In this document: piece by piece, positions 41,720 through 50,956 of the stretch
Numbering within the stretch: position 1 is the first letter of the stretch
Layout: every line of letters starts with the position of its first letter
Translations under genes and position numbers: made by a program
The notes under the pieces: model-generated
The model's input: the letters and a program-made list of their open reading frames with translations, nothing else
Database searches by the model: none
Told to the model about the DNA's origin: nothing
Assembly: GCA_003222395.1 (NCBI GenBank)
Contig: QHWB01000038.1
Location: 1 to 64,000, forward strand
Reading direction: 5' to 3'
From: Acidobacteriota bacterium
Lineage (GTDB): Bacteria > Acidobacteriota > Vicinamibacteria > Vicinamibacterales > CAVVIG01
DNA length: 64,000 bases

Positions 41720-42789
41720 TGGTCCGTTCCGTCGTAGTCTGCGAAGCCCAGGTCCCGTTCGTGCGCGGCGGCGCCGAACGTCACGTCACCGGTCTGGTCG
41801 GCGAGCTGCGCCGTCACGGCTACCGCGTCGAAAAGGTGTCGATTCCGTTCAAGCCGTACCCGAAGCCGGAGCTCCTCGCGAGCGCGGCGGCGTGGCGGCT
41901 CCTCGATCTGACCGAAGCGAATTACGAGCGGATCGACCTCGTCATCGCGACCAAATTCCCGACGTACTTCGTGCGCCATCCGAACAAAGTGACGTGGCTC
42001 TTCCATCAATACCGCGCGATCTACGATCTGTGCGGCACGCCGTTCAGCGAATTCGATCACAGCGAAGGGGACGTCAACCTTCGCAGGCGTCTGATCGATC
42101 TGGATACGGAGGTGCTCACCGAATCGAGGCGGCTGTTCAGCAACGCGCGCAACACGGCCGCGCGCCTCGCGCGCTACAACGGGCTGACGGCCGAACCGCT
42201 CTACCATCCGCCGCCGCTGGCGGGTCGTCTCAAGCCGGGGCGGTTCGACGGCTACGTCCTGTCGGTCGGCCGTCTCGAGCTCACCAAGCGCGTCGATCTG
42301 ATCGTCCGCGCGCTCGCGCTTGCGGACAAGAACGTGCGACTCGTCATTGTCGGCGACGGATCGCAGCGGCCGCAGCTCGAGGCGCTCGTGGCGACGCTCG
42401 GCGTCGCCGATCGCGTGACGATGCTCGGTGAAGTCGACGACGCCGAAGTGATCGAGCTGTACGCGAACGCGCTGGCCGTCGTCTTTCCGCCGTTCGACGA
42501 GGATTACGGCTACGTGACGCTCGAAGCGTTCCTGTCGCGGAAGCCGGTCGTCACGACGACTGATGCCGGCGGTCCGCTCGAATTCGTCGAAAACGACGTG
42601 ACGGGGCTGGTCGTCGAACCTTCCGCCGGGGCGCTTGCATCAGCAATCTCGTCCCTCGCTCACGATCGTGCGCGCGCCGGCCGCCTCGGCGACGCCGGCT
42701 TCGAGCGCGCTCGGACGATCACATGGGATGGAGTCGTCGAACGACTGGTAGGGGACGTCGTTCCGATACCGCGTCCTACCGGCGTCTAG
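41719..42789 (+). CDS. GT4 family glycosyltransferase
   Basis: A 356-aa GT4 enzyme starting MVRSVVVCEAQVPFVRGGAE, with the GGAE loop. It has WLFHQYRAIYDL near 95 (often seen in WbaZ-like mannosyl- and rhamnosyltransferases), VGRLELTKRVDLI near 180, and FPPFDEDYGYVTLEAFLSRK near 255, where the motif is D-DYGYV-L-E. Close relatives transfer rhamnose or mannose, which fits the Gmd and RfbD genes in this locus. Its start overlaps the upstream stop by one base (TGATG), and its 3' end overlaps the convergent methyltransferase by 4 bp. Confidence 0.9.
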   Translation: MVRSVVVCEAQVPFVRGGAERHVTGLVGELRRHGYRVEKVSIPFKPYPKPELLASAAAWRLLDLTEANYERIDLVIATKFPTYFVRHPNKVTWLFHQYRAIYDLCGTPFSEFDHSEGDVNLRRRLIDLDTEVLTESRRLFSNARNTAARLARYNGLTAEPLYHPPPLAGRLKPGRFDGYVLSVGRLELTKRVDLIVRALALADKNVRLVIVGDGSQRPQLEALVATLGVADRVTMLGEVDDAEVIELYANALAVVFPPFDEDYGYVTLEAFLSRKPVVTTTDAGGPLEFVENDVTGLVVEPSAGALASAISSLAHDRARAGRLGDAGFERARTITWDGVVERLVGDVVPIPRPTGV

Positions 42790-44075
42790 CTTCGGTACCC
42801 AATCACCGCGTAATCGTGGTACGAAAACGCCAGGTTGTTGAGGATGCCGGCGTTGACGTTGACGACGCGCGCGGCTTCGACGAGGGCGCGTGCCGTGGGA
42901 TCCGATGAGGCGAGGATGTCGGCGGGCAGATCGACGTGCTTCATGCGCGTGTCGTCGGCGACCGGAGCGCTGTAGCGGATCGACACCCGCGCGAAGCCGC
43001 TCGCACGCGTCAGGTACTCGAGCGTCTCCGGATGGATCGGACGCACGTGCGTCGGGTCGCGCAGGTAGCTGCTGAAGAACGCGAGCCAGCACGCCGGGTT
43101 GATCGTTTCGATGACGATCGGCGAGCCCGGCCGCAGCTTGTGGAACGCCGTCTCGAGGAGGCGCATCAGGTAGGACGGCTCGAGGTGCTCGATGACCTGC
43201 GCGGCGAAGATGCCGCCGACCGATTCGTCGCCCTGCGACTGCAGATACGCGAGCGCATCGGCGACCTCGGCGTCGAGCCCGCGCTCCCGCGCTGCCGCGA
43301 TCATCTCGCCGTTGATATCGATGCCGCGCGCCGAGACGCCGGCGGCTCGGAGCAGCATCAGGAATTCGCCGCGCCCGCAGCCGACGTCGAGCACGTTCGA
43401 CGCGCCGTCGAACAGAGGCAGATAGGCGCCGAGCTTCGCGCGGACGTCGTCCACGGACCCGCGAAACTGATCTTCGAACGCAACATATTTGTAGTCGTCA
43501 GCCGACGTCGCGGCGCCGACCACGGCCGCCGTGCCGCCCGACGACATCGCGAGCGCGCCGGCCGGCTGCGGCGCTCCGAGCTCGCTCATCCTGCGCGTCA
43601 GCATGTGCGCCGCCCGCTGCAGCACCGCCACCTGGCTGCGCAGATCGGGCAGCGTGTCGAGCGCGTCCTGATGTTCGTCGAGCCGTTTGACCGACGTCGC
43701 GCTCATCTGGCGGTCTTTCGTCTCGACGAACGCCGTGATCTGCTGGAGAAAGACGATCAGCGCCGATTGGAAGCGCTCGAGCGCGGCAACACGGTCATGC
43801 TCGCGGGCGGCAATCGTCTCGAACGCCGCAGCCACTTGCGTGTTGAACCTGTGCTGCGCTTCCAGCCATGGCATCAGCCATCGGCGGACCGGCTGCAGCC
43901 ACCGGCCGCGCCATCCGCGCGGAGCATCCGGCAGCGGCGCGCCCGCAGCGACGGACGGTGGCGCCGTCGCAGTCGATCGGATGAGCGAGGCATCGAACGC
44001 CGTCAGCGCGTCGTTGTACTTGCGGTCGGCATCCTGGCGCTCGCGCTCGAGCCGCTCCAGGTCGATGTCGGCCAT
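42786..44075 (-). CDS. WbdD-like methyltransferase with N-terminal helical region
   Basis: A 429-aa protein. The first 160 residues are charged and helical (LERLERERQDADRKYNDAL, then SATSVKRLDEHQDALDTLPD), with coiled-coil character. A class I methyltransferase domain follows: VLDVGCGRGEFLMLLRAAGV near residue 225, IFAAQVIEHLEPSYL near 280 and IVIETINPACW. This is close to the domain of chain-terminating methyltransferases such as WbdD, which cap O-antigen before Wzt recognition. No kinase domain is seen. Because this locus has Wzt with a glycan-binding domain, a capping role is plausible. It is divergent from the LhgO-like gene. Confidence 0.85.
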   Translation of the reverse strand: MADIDLERLERERQDADRKYNDALTAFDASLIRSTATAPPSVAAGAPLPDAPRGWRGRWLQPVRRWLMPWLEAQHRFNTQVAAAFETIAAREHDRVAALERFQSALIVFLQQITAFVETKDRQMSATSVKRLDEHQDALDTLPDLRSQVAVLQRAAHMLTRRMSELGAPQPAGALAMSSGGTAAVVGAATSADDYKYVAFEDQFRGSVDDVRAKLGAYLPLFDGASNVLDVGCGRGEFLMLLRAAGVSARGIDINGEMIAAARERGLDAEVADALAYLQSQGDESVGGIFAAQVIEHLEPSYLMRLLETAFHKLRPGSPIVIETINPACWLAFFSSYLRDPTHVRPIHPETLEYLTRASGFARVSIRYSAPVADDTRMKHVDLPADILASSDPTARALVEAARVVNVNAGILNNLAFSYHDYAVIGYRS

Positions 44076-44094
44076 GCGTTAACATCTTACACGC

Positions 44095-44170
44095 GCGCAT
44101 TTGAACGTGCGATCGCGCATTGCGCGCGCGATCCGCGCTATCGAGGCATCCGCGCATTCGAGCGCGCGAT
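44095..44170. promoter_or_regulatory. Direct-repeat pair in divergent intergenic region
   Basis: The 19-bp motif GCGCATTTGAACGTGCGAT (44095-44113) recurs as GCGCATTCGAGCGCGCGAT at 44152-44170 with three changes. The copies are 57 bp apart, between the divergent genes starting at 44075 and 44183. A transcription factor site pair is possible, but low-complexity GCGC sequence is a caution. Confidence 0.35.
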
Positions 44171-44182
44171 TCAGCGAGGTCG

Positions 44183-45274
44183 ATGGAGCGAATTGACGTT
44201 GCGGTGATCGGCGCGGGTGTGACCGGACTCGCGTCGGCGCGCGCCATCGCCGAGCGCGGACAGCCGGTATGCGTGCTCGAGCGGCATCCGCGTCCGGGGA
44301 TGGACACGAGCACGCACAACAGCGGCGTCATCCATGCCGGCATGTACTATCCGGCGGGCACGCTGAAGGCGCGGCTCTGCGTCGAAGGGCGCCGCCTGCT
44401 GTACGAGTTCTGCGCGCGCCAGGGCGTGCCCCACCGGAAATCGGGAAAGCTCATCGTCGCGCACGACGAAGGCGAGCGGCAGCAGCTCGAGGCGCTGAAG
44501 GCGCGCGGCGACGCCAACGGCGTCGAAGGTCTCGAGATCGTCGATCGCGAGTTCATCGCCGAACGCGAGCCGGCCGTCGATGCGCCGGTGGCGCTCTGGT
44601 CTCCCGAGACCGGCATCGTCAATGCCGAGGAGCTCGTCAAGGCGCTGCTGCGCAGCGCGACGGACGCTGGCGCCATCTTCCTGCCGGGAACGAAGCTCGT
44701 CGGCGCCGATCGTCAATCCGACGGCATGGTGCTGCGCACCGAGCGCGAGCAGATCCACGCGCGCGTCGTCGTCAACGCCGCCGGCTTGTACGCCGACGAC
44801 GTGTCGCGGATGCTCGGCGGTGAGACGTTCACCATTTATCCGTGCCGCGGCGAGTACGTGGAGCTCGCCCCGTCGAAGCGATCGATCGTCAACGGACTCG
44901 TGTACCCGCTGCCGCATCAGCACAGCCTCGGCGTTCACATCGTGAAGACGATGAACGACGACGTGTGGCTCGGGCCGACCGCCTGTTTTCAGGAGCGCAA
45001 GGACGACTACGAGAGCCACCGGCTGCCGGTGGAAGCCTTCGTCGAGCCGGCGCGGCGTCTGCTGCACGGCATCACGATCGACGACATGCGCCTCGGCGGC
45101 AGCGGCATCCGCCCGAAGCTCCACCCGCCGAGCGAATCGTTCGCCGACTTTCTGATCCGCCGCGATCGCGAGAATCCCTTCGTCGTGCAGGCCGCCGGGA
45201 TCGAGTCGCCCGGATTGACGTCGTGCCTCGCCGTCGGCCGGCTCGTGGCGCAACTCACCGACGCTGGCGACTGA
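44183..45274 (+). CDS. lhgO: L-2-hydroxyglutarate oxidase/dehydrogenase-like FAD protein
   Basis: A 363-aa DAO-type flavoprotein. It has IDVAVIGAGVTGLASARAIA (FAD site, residues 4-23), then the LhgO-typical HNSGVIHAGMYYPAGTLKAR near 47, VNAAGLYADDVSRML near 197, and YPLPHQHSLGVHI near 240. LhgO oxidises L-2-hydroxyglutarate to 2-oxoglutarate and passes electrons to the quinone pool. The ATG is preceded by GAGGT at 44176-44180. Its presence inside a glycan locus is unexpected; it may be simply a metabolic gene, or a hydroxy-acid oxidase for a sugar acid. Confidence 0.88.
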   Translation: MERIDVAVIGAGVTGLASARAIAERGQPVCVLERHPRPGMDTSTHNSGVIHAGMYYPAGTLKARLCVEGRRLLYEFCARQGVPHRKSGKLIVAHDEGERQQLEALKARGDANGVEGLEIVDREFIAEREPAVDAPVALWSPETGIVNAEELVKALLRSATDAGAIFLPGTKLVGADRQSDGMVLRTEREQIHARVVVNAAGLYADDVSRMLGGETFTIYPCRGEYVELAPSKRSIVNGLVYPLPHQHSLGVHIVKTMNDDVWLGPTACFQERKDDYESHRLPVEAFVEPARRLLHGITIDDMRLGGSGIRPKLHPPSESFADFLIRRDRENPFVVQAAGIESPGLTSCLAVGRLVAQLTDAGD

Positions 45275-45280
45275 GCACCA

Positions 45281-46255
45281 TCATTTCGCCGGCGACGGTT
45301 CGGCCGGCAGCACTTCCATGACCGCATCGGCCATGCGCTCGGCGAGGAGGTGATTGCCCTGCGGGTTCAGCCACATCATGCGGTTGAACCAGCGCGCGTC
45401 CCACTTGCCGCCGAACAGATACAGGAAGCTGCGGAAGGCGAAGCGCGGGTTGGTCATGAACGGCTCGAGCGCCGCGCGAATCTTCTGCTGCTGCTCGAGG
45501 TGCTTCGGATCTTCGAGATAGGGTTGCGACGCGAACACGAACCCCTTGCCCTCGGCCAGCCGCGCCGTCACGAATACCAGGACGTTTCTCTCGTAGACCT
45601 CGTATGCACTTTCCGGTTTTGACGGAGTCGGCGCCGGCGCCGCCTGCCGCCGCTGCACTTCGGCGGCGCGCGTCACCTCATATCCTTTTTCGATCGATCC
45701 GTAGCGCCACTTGTACCAGTGCTCGCGAAGGTACACCGGAGTGACCGGGAAGAATCCCGTCGCGCGAAAGATCGCGGACGATTGACGATAGCAATCGCGC
45801 TCGGTGCGCCGCGTGCCGCCCGACACGTCGTTGTACCCTTCGTAGAGAATCACCACGTCCGGATCGAGATCCCGGTAGGCCTGGTAGGTCGGCTCGTAAC
45901 ACACGCTCGAGTCGGACAGGTGACCGAGGTTCGCGACCGACGCGGTCAGCCCCCGGGCGGCGAGCCGCTCGTTCAGGATCGTCTCGAGATAGGCCGGATA
46001 GGTTTCGCGGGTCCTGACGGTGAATCCAAACGTCGTGCTGCCGCCGATCGCGGCGACGCGAATCTCGTTTGGCTTCTTCCGACCGAGCAGTCGCCCGCGG
46101 TACCCGCGGATATTCCAGGCCGTATCGCCAAGTCGATGCGAGGCGAACGCCTCGAATCCCGCGGCGCCGAGAAGCGCGATGGCGATCGAGGCGACTACGA
46201 GGAGAACGCGCGCCAGGCGACGGCCGTGCCGGGGAGCGGAGCCAGGGTTGTTCAT
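45281..46255 (-). CDS. SGNH-hydrolase-like protein lacking the C-terminal Asp-His
   Basis: A 324-aa protein with an N-terminal anchor (residues about 17-36) and an SGNH domain of the same family as 19314-20378 (shared WNIRGYRGRLLGRKKPNEIR). Block I Ser is intact in AIGGSTTFGFTV, and GYND is intact. The C-terminal DGMHL block is replaced by NRMMWLNPQGN, so neither the Asp nor the His of the triad is at the usual place. A partial enzyme, or one with a different base, is possible. Its ATG overlaps the RfbD stop by ATGA, so it is linked to rhamnose synthesis genes. Confidence 0.83.
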   Translation of the reverse strand: MNNPGSAPRHGRRLARVLLVVASIAIALLGAAGFEAFASHRLGDTAWNIRGYRGRLLGRKKPNEIRVAAIGGSTTFGFTVRTRETYPAYLETILNERLAARGLTASVANLGHLSDSSVCYEPTYQAYRDLDPDVVILYEGYNDVSGGTRRTERDCYRQSSAIFRATGFFPVTPVYLREHWYKWRYGSIEKGYEVTRAAEVQRRQAAPAPTPSKPESAYEVYERNVLVFVTARLAEGKGFVFASQPYLEDPKHLEQQQKIRAALEPFMTNPRFAFRSFLYLFGGKWDARWFNRMMWLNPQGNHLLAERMADAVMEVLPAEPSPAK

Positions 46256-47097
46256 GTCGAGACGAATCGTCGAACAGCGTCCTGCCACGCGGGCATCTCG
46301 ATGCCGACCCGACGCAGCTTCTCGTTCGACAGCGCGCAGTACAGAGGGCGGGCCGCGCGAAGCGCCACGTGATTCGTGCGCACCGGCGTGAGCGCCGCCT
46401 CGAGGCCGAGTCGATGGGCGAGCTCGCGCGCGAATTCGAACCAGGTGCACGCGCCCGAGTTGACGCAGTGATAGAGGCCGGCGGGCGCGGCGCGCTCCAC
46501 GAGCTCACGCGTCGCGCGCGCGGCGTCGACGACATACGTCGGCGAGATCGTGCGATCGATGAACACCTTCGGCGATTCGCCCGCCATCAGCCGACTGAGG
46601 ATCGACGCGACGCTTCCCCTGGGTTCCGGTCCGTTCGGCGCGCGCCCGAACAGGCTCTCGACGCGCAGCACGTACGCGCGCGGTGCGTCGAACGCGAACC
46701 AGTCGCCCAGCAGCTTCGACGTCGCGTAGACGCTGCGCGGATTGGGACGGTCCTCTTCCGAGTAGGGCCGCACGGCCGTGCCGTCGAACACGAAATCGGT
46801 GCTGTAGTGGACGAGCGTCGCGCCGAGCCGCTCGGCAGCACGGGCGAGCGCGCGAACCGCGAACGCGTTCGCGTTGAGCGCCTCGATTGGATGATCTTCG
46901 GCCCCGTCGACATCGTTGTACGCCGCGCAATTGACGATCACCTCCGGCCCGACGCGATCGACCGCCGCCGCGACGGCCGCATCGTCGGTCAGGTCGGCGT
47001 CGCGCCGGGTCAGCGGCACGGTGTCGTGCGCCGTTCGGAAGTCCTCGACCACCGCGGCGCCGAGCTGGCCGCTCGCGCCGGTCACGACGACGCGCAT
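46252..47097 (-). CDS. rfbD: dTDP-4-dehydrorhamnose reductase
   Basis: A 281-aa reductase of the RmlD family. It has VVVTGASGQLGAAVVEDF (NADP site, residues 3-20), NCAAYNDVDGAEDHP near 57, HYSTDFVFDG near 97 and YATSKLLGDWF (Tyr/Lys) near 125. It makes dTDP-L-rhamnose from dTDP-4-dehydrorhamnose, the last step of that pathway. RmlA, B and C are not in the window, so they must be elsewhere. The ATG overlaps the symporter stop by one base. Confidence 0.9.
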   Translation of the reverse strand: MRVVVTGASGQLGAAVVEDFRTAHDTVPLTRRDADLTDDAAVAAAVDRVGPEVIVNCAAYNDVDGAEDHPIEALNANAFAVRALARAAERLGATLVHYSTDFVFDGTAVRPYSEEDRPNPRSVYATSKLLGDWFAFDAPRAYVLRVESLFGRAPNGPEPRGSVASILSRLMAGESPKVFIDRTISPTYVVDAARATRELVERAAPAGLYHCVNSGACTWFEFARELAHRLGLEAALTPVRTNHVALRAARPLYCALSNEKLRRVGIEMPAWQDAVRRFVST

Positions 47098-48371
47098 CAG
47101 GCCGCGGCCTTCTCGAACGCGCGCATCTGCGAATCGTCGAACACGCCTTCCCAGCGCGCGACCACCGCCGTCGCGATGCAGTTGCCCATCACGTTCACCG
47201 ACGTGCGCCCCATGTCGAGGATCTGATCGATGCCGAGCAGGATCGCCGCGCCCTCGAGCGGCAGGTTGAACTGCGTGAGCGTCGCGGTGAGCACGACGAG
47301 CGCGGCGCGCGGCACGCCGGCGACGCCCTTGCTCGTGAGCATCAGCGTCAGCATCATCACCAGCTGCTGGCCGATGGTCATCTGCACGCCGGCAATCTGC
47401 GCGACGAACACGCTCGCCAGCGAGAGATAGAGGGTCGACCCGTCCAGATTGAAGCTGTAGCCGGTCGGCAGCACGAAGCCGACGATGTTCTTCGGCACGC
47501 CGAAGCGCTCCATGACTTCGAGCGCCTTGGGCAGCGCGGCCTCGGAGCTCGCCGTGGTGAACGCAATCAGGAACGGCTCGCGGATGGCCTTGATGAACGT
47601 CAGGAACGGCACGCGAATGAGGTACGACACGCCCCCGACGACGATGATCACGAAGATCGCGAGCCCGACGTACATCAGCGCGACCAGCTTGCCGAGCGTG
47701 AACAGGATGCCGAGCCCCTTGCCGCCGACCGTCGCGGCAATCGCGGCGAACACGCCGACGGGCGCGAACGCCATCACGTAGCCGGTGAATCGGAACATCA
47801 CCTGGGCCGTCGCGTCGAGCACGTCGAGGACGATCTGCCCTTTCGATCCGATCGTCGCCAGCGCGATGCCGAAGAACGTCGAAAAGACGACAAGCTGGAG
47901 GATATCGCCGCGCGCCATCGCGTCGACCACGGAGGTCGGGAACAGGTGCAGGAAGATGTCCCAGGCGTGCTGCTGGTTCTGCGCCATCGCGGCGAGCGCC
48001 TTCGTGTCGCTGCCGATCGGGATGGCGATGCCCGCTCCAGGCTTGAAGGTGTTGACGAGAAACAGCCCGAGAAACAGCGCGATCGTCGTCGCGAGTTCGA
48101 AATAGACGATCGCTTTGAGCCCGATGCGCCCCATCGCCTTCAAATCGCCGGTGCCGGCGATGCCGACGACGAGCGTCGAGAAGAGGAGCGGCGCGATGAT
48201 CATGCGAATCATGCGCAGGAACGCGTCCGCGAGCGGCTTCACGCCGACGCCGAACGACGGCCACACGTAGCCGACCACGATCCCCAGCACGAGGCCGATG
48301 AAGATCTGCGTCGTCAGCGCCGGCACGCGGCTCGGGCGACGCGTCGCGCTAACGTGCTTGACTGCCGGCAT
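47097..48371 (-). CDS. Dicarboxylate/amino acid:cation symporter (DAACS family)
   Basis: A 424-aa transporter with eight spans and two hairpins: [16 protein letters not shown] at the start, then [20 protein letters not shown] near 53. The first re-entrant hairpin has [15 protein letters not shown] (the serine-rich TASSEA motif) near 271. TM7 has [15 protein letters not shown] near 302, and the second hairpin [13 protein letters not shown] is near 350. It resembles GltP/DctA, which import glutamate, aspartate or C4-dicarboxylates with Na+ or H+. The ATG at 48371 overlaps the aminotransferase by 23 bases. It does not obviously belong to the glycan pathway. Confidence 0.92.
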   Translation of the reverse strand: MPAVKHVSATRRPSRVPALTTQIFIGLVLGIVVGYVWPSFGVGVKPLADAFLRMIRMIIAPLLFSTLVVGIAGTGDLKAMGRIGLKAIVYFELATTIALFLGLFLVNTFKPGAGIAIPIGSDTKALAAMAQNQQHAWDIFLHLFPTSVVDAMARGDILQLVVFSTFFGIALATIGSKGQIVLDVLDATAQVMFRFTGYVMAFAPVGVFAAIAATVGGKGLGILFTLGKLVALMYVGLAIFVIIVVGGVSYLIRVPFLTFIKAIREPFLIAFTTASSEAALPKALEVMERFGVPKNIVGFVLPTGYSFNLDGSTLYLSLASVFVAQIAGVQMTIGQQLVMMLTLMLTSKGVAGVPRAALVVLTATLTQFNLPLEGAAILLGIDQILDMGRTSVNVMGNCIATAVVARWEGVFDDSQMRAFEKAAA

Positions 48372-49497
48372 GTGCGCTGGTCCGTACGAACGCCGCGATG
48401 GCCGAGACGACGGTTTCCTGCTGATCGCGGGTGAGCTCGCCGTAAATCGGGATCGCGAGGCTCTCGGCGGCGGCGCGCTCCGCCTGCGGGAACGCGCCGC
48501 GGCGGTAGCCGAGATGCGCGAAGCACGGCTGCAGGTGGAATGGAACGGGATAGTAGATCTCGTTGCCGATCCCCTGCGCGTCGAGGTGCTTCTTCAGACC
48601 ATCCCGATCGGCCGTTCGAATGACGAACTGGTTGTAGATGTGAAGCCGGTCGGTCGGCTCGGCCGGCAACGTGACCGCGCCGAGGAGGCCGGCGGCCTGG
48701 AACAGTTCGCGATACCGCGCGGCGTTGGCGCGGCGTCCTTCGGTCCACGCGGCGAGATGCGGCGCCTTGACGCGGAGGATCGCGGCCTGCAGCGCGTCCA
48801 TGCGGAAGTTGCCGCCGACGAGGTGGTGGTAGTACCTCGGCTCCATGCCGTGCGCGCGCAGCAGCCGGGCGCGCTTCGCCAGACCATCGTCGTTGGTCGT
48901 CACGAGTCCCGCGTCGCCGAACGCGCCGAGGTTCTTGCTCGGGAAGAACGAAAAACAGCCGAGCGCGCCGATGCCGCCGACCGGACGCGTCCTGTAGGTG
49001 GCGCCGATCGCCTGCGCCGCGTCTTCGACGATCGGGATTCCCGCACGCTCGGCGGTCCGCACGATCGGATCGAGCTCCGCGCTCTGACCGAACAGATGCA
49101 CCGGCACGATGGCTTTCGTCCGCGGCGTCACGGCGCGAGCGATCTGATCGGGATCGACGTTGAACGTGACCGGATCGATGTCGACCAGAATCGGCCGCGC
49201 GCCGAGACGAACGACGGCGCCGGCGGTCGCGAAAAACGAGTAGGTCGGCGTGATGACTTCGTCGTCGGCGCCAATCCCGAGCGCCATCAGGGCCAGCAGC
49301 ACGGCATCGGTGCCGGACGACACGGCGATCGCGTGCCTGATCCCGAGCATCCGCGCCAGCTCCTGCTCGAGCGCGTCGATTTCGGGCCCCATGATGAACC
49401 GCTGGCTGTCGGCGACGCGCGTCATGGCAGCGAGGATCTGGTCGCGCAGCGGCCGGTACTGCGCCTGGAGATCGAGTAATGGGATCGTTGATTTCAC
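48349..49497 (-). CDS. DegT/DnrJ/EryC1 family aminotransferase
   Basis: A 382-aa PLP enzyme starting [20 protein letters not shown]. It has [20 protein letters not shown] near 60, [11 protein letters not shown] near 157 and the PLP-lysine in [17 protein letters not shown] near 185. It aminates keto-sugars bound to UDP or dTDP, as in WbpE, ArnB or LegC. With NeuB and NeuC in the locus it could give the diamino sugar for legionaminic acid, but other amino sugars are equally possible. The GTG start at 49495-49497 is 10 bases behind the smpB stop. Confidence 0.9.
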   Translation of the reverse strand: MKSTIPLLDLQAQYRPLRDQILAAMTRVADSQRFIMGPEIDALEQELARMLGIRHAIAVSSGTDAVLLALMALGIGADDEVITPTYSFFATAGAVVRLGARPILVDIDPVTFNVDPDQIARAVTPRTKAIVPVHLFGQSAELDPIVRTAERAGIPIVEDAAQAIGATYRTRPVGGIGALGCFSFFPSKNLGAFGDAGLVTTNDDGLAKRARLLRAHGMEPRYYHHLVGGNFRMDALQAAILRVKAPHLAAWTEGRRANAARYRELFQAAGLLGAVTLPAEPTDRLHIYNQFVIRTADRDGLKKHLDAQGIGNEIYYPVPFHLQPCFAHLGYRRGAFPQAERAAAESLAIPIYGELTRDQQETVVSAIAAFVRTSAHAGSQAR

Positions 49498-49507
49498 TCG
49501 ACCTATT

Positions 49508-49984
49508 CTAGCGGCGCCAAGATTTGATCGCCGCGCGTGTCTCGCGGTCGGCCTCGCGGCGCTTGATCGTCTCGCGTTTGTCGTACTCCTTCTTCCCTTT
49601 CGCCAGGCTGACCGCCACCTTCACGCGACCCTTCTTGTAGTAGAGCCGCACCGGGACGAGCGTCATTCCCTTCTCGACCGTCTTGCCGATCAGTTTCCTG
49701 ATTTCGTCGCGGTGCAGCAGGAGCTTCCGGCGGCGCAGCGGCTCGTGATCGGCGTAGCCGCGATGGCTGTACGGGCTGATGTTGACGTTGTAGAGAAATA
49801 CCTCGCCGTCTTCCAGGCGCGCGAAGCTGTCGCGGAGGTTGACGCGACCTTCGCGGATCGCCTTCACCTCGGTGCCGAGCAGCACGATGCCGGCCTCGAA
49901 CGTTTCCAGCAGGTGGAAATCGTGGAATGCCTTGCGGTTCTCGGCGATCGAGGTCTGCGCCTTCTCGCGTTCTGTCTTGTCCAC
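49508..49984 (-). CDS. smpB: SsrA-binding protein SmpB
   Basis: A 158-aa protein with the complete SmpB pattern: [20 protein letters not shown] near residue 13, [18 protein letters not shown] near 37, [20 protein letters not shown] near 65, and the basic C-terminal tail [19 protein letters not shown]. It binds tmRNA and brings it to stalled ribosomes. The GTG at 49982-49984 is the start. It has AT-rich DNA upstream with a CACGAAAA-type repeat. No tmRNA gene is seen in the window. Confidence 0.96.
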   Translation of the reverse strand: MDKTEREKAQTSIAENRKAFHDFHLLETFEAGIVLLGTEVKAIREGRVNLRDSFARLEDGEVFLYNVNISPYSHRGYADHEPLRRRKLLLHRDEIRKLIGKTVEKGMTLVPVRLYYKKGRVKVAVSLAKGKKEYDKRETIKRREADRETRAAIKSWRR

Positions 49985-50012
49985 TATGTGGTCAGGAGAC
50001 CAAAACTTTTTG

Positions 50013-50051
50013 TACTTTTCGTGGATTTCGTGCTCTCGTGATTTTCGTGGC
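50013..50051. repeat. TTTCGTGG-type repeat in smpB-pdxA gap
   Basis: TTTTCGTGGATTTCGTGCTC then TCGTGATTTTCGTGGCG contains four near-copies of a 9-10 bp unit (TTTCGTG). Its complement is CACGAAAA, similar to the CACGAAGA run at 36051-36083. It lies just upstream of the smpB start. Confidence 0.8.
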
Positions 50052-50053
50052 GA

Positions 50054-50923
50054 TCATGATTGCCTCGCGAGCCGCGCGGCCAGTAAGACGGCCGCGATCA
50101 TGCTCTCCGGATCCGCCACGTCTTTGCCGGCGATGTCGAACGCCGTTCCATGATCGACTGAAGTGCGCACGATCGGCAGGCCGAGCGTCACGTTGACCGC
50201 CTGGCCGAACGCGAGCAGCTTCACGGGAATCAACCCCTGATCGTGATAGCAGGCGACCACGACGTCGAACTCCCCGCGGGTGGCGCGGACAAATACCGTG
50301 TCCGCCGGATACGGACCCGACACGTCGATGCCGCGCGTGCGGCATTCGGCAATCGCCGGCGCAATGACTCGATCCTCCTCGGTGCCGAACAGTCCATGTT
50401 CGCCCGCGTGCGGGTTGAGGCCGGCGACCGCGATCCGCGGCGGAACCTTCGTGAAGCGCGGGACACTGTCCGCCGTCAACGCGATCGTCGCCTGGACGCG
50501 CTCCTTCGTCAGGGCCTCGGGCACCTCGGCGAGCGGGATGTGAACAGTCGCGAGCACCACGACGAGGCGCTCGGAATAGAACATCATCGCGACGCGCTTG
50601 GCGCCCGTGAGGTGCGCCAGCAGATCTGTGTGACCGGACCACTTCAGACCGGCGAGCCGGAACGCCTCTTTGTTGATTGGCGCGGTGGCCACCGCCTGAA
50701 CCGTTCCGTCCATCGCATCGGATACGGCGCGCACGATGACGTCGTGCGCGGCGCGCCCCGCCTCGCCGCTCAACACGCCCGGCGCAAACGTGGATCCATT
50801 CGGCGGGCCGTACACGACGGGCTCGCAGACCTCGAGGACGCGCGGGTCGGCCGCGGCTTTCGCCGCAACCTCCGGACCGATCCCCGCCGGATCACCGACA
50901 GTGATGGCAACACGCGGCTTCAT
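50054..50923 (-). CDS. pdxA: 4-hydroxythreonine-4-phosphate dehydrogenase
   Basis: A 289-aa PdxA: VAITVGDPAGIGPEVAAKA at the start, TAPINKEAFRLAGLKWSGHTDLLA near 80 (substrate-binding Lys and His), LNPHAGEHGLFGTEE near 168, CYHDQGLIPVKLLAF near 222 and the C-terminal RTSVDHGTAFDIAGK near 253. It oxidises 4-phospho-hydroxythreonine in vitamin B6 synthesis with NAD and a metal bound by the three His. It is somewhat shorter than the E. coli enzyme at the N-terminal half, but all motifs are kept. Confidence 0.95.
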   Translation of the reverse strand: MKPRVAITVGDPAGIGPEVAAKAAADPRVLEVCEPVVYGPPNGSTFAPGVLSGEAGRAAHDVIVRAVSDAMDGTVQAVATAPINKEAFRLAGLKWSGHTDLLAHLTGAKRVAMMFYSERLVVVLATVHIPLAEVPEALTKERVQATIALTADSVPRFTKVPPRIAVAGLNPHAGEHGLFGTEEDRVIAPAIAECRTRGIDVSGPYPADTVFVRATRGEFDVVVACYHDQGLIPVKLLAFGQAVNVTLGLPIVRTSVDHGTAFDIAGKDVADPESMIAAVLLAARLARQS

Positions 50924-50956
50924 CGACTTGTGACTTGCGACTTGTGACGTGCGACG
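50924..50956. repeat. Short GACTTGTGAC-type tandem repeat with palindrome
   Basis: CGACTTGTGACTTGCGACTT then GTGACGTGCGACG makes four imperfect 9-10 bp units between the pdxA and PSP1 genes. The end, GTGACGT...ACGTCAC, is a dyad. It leaves no room for a promoter in the gap. Confidence 0.8.
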
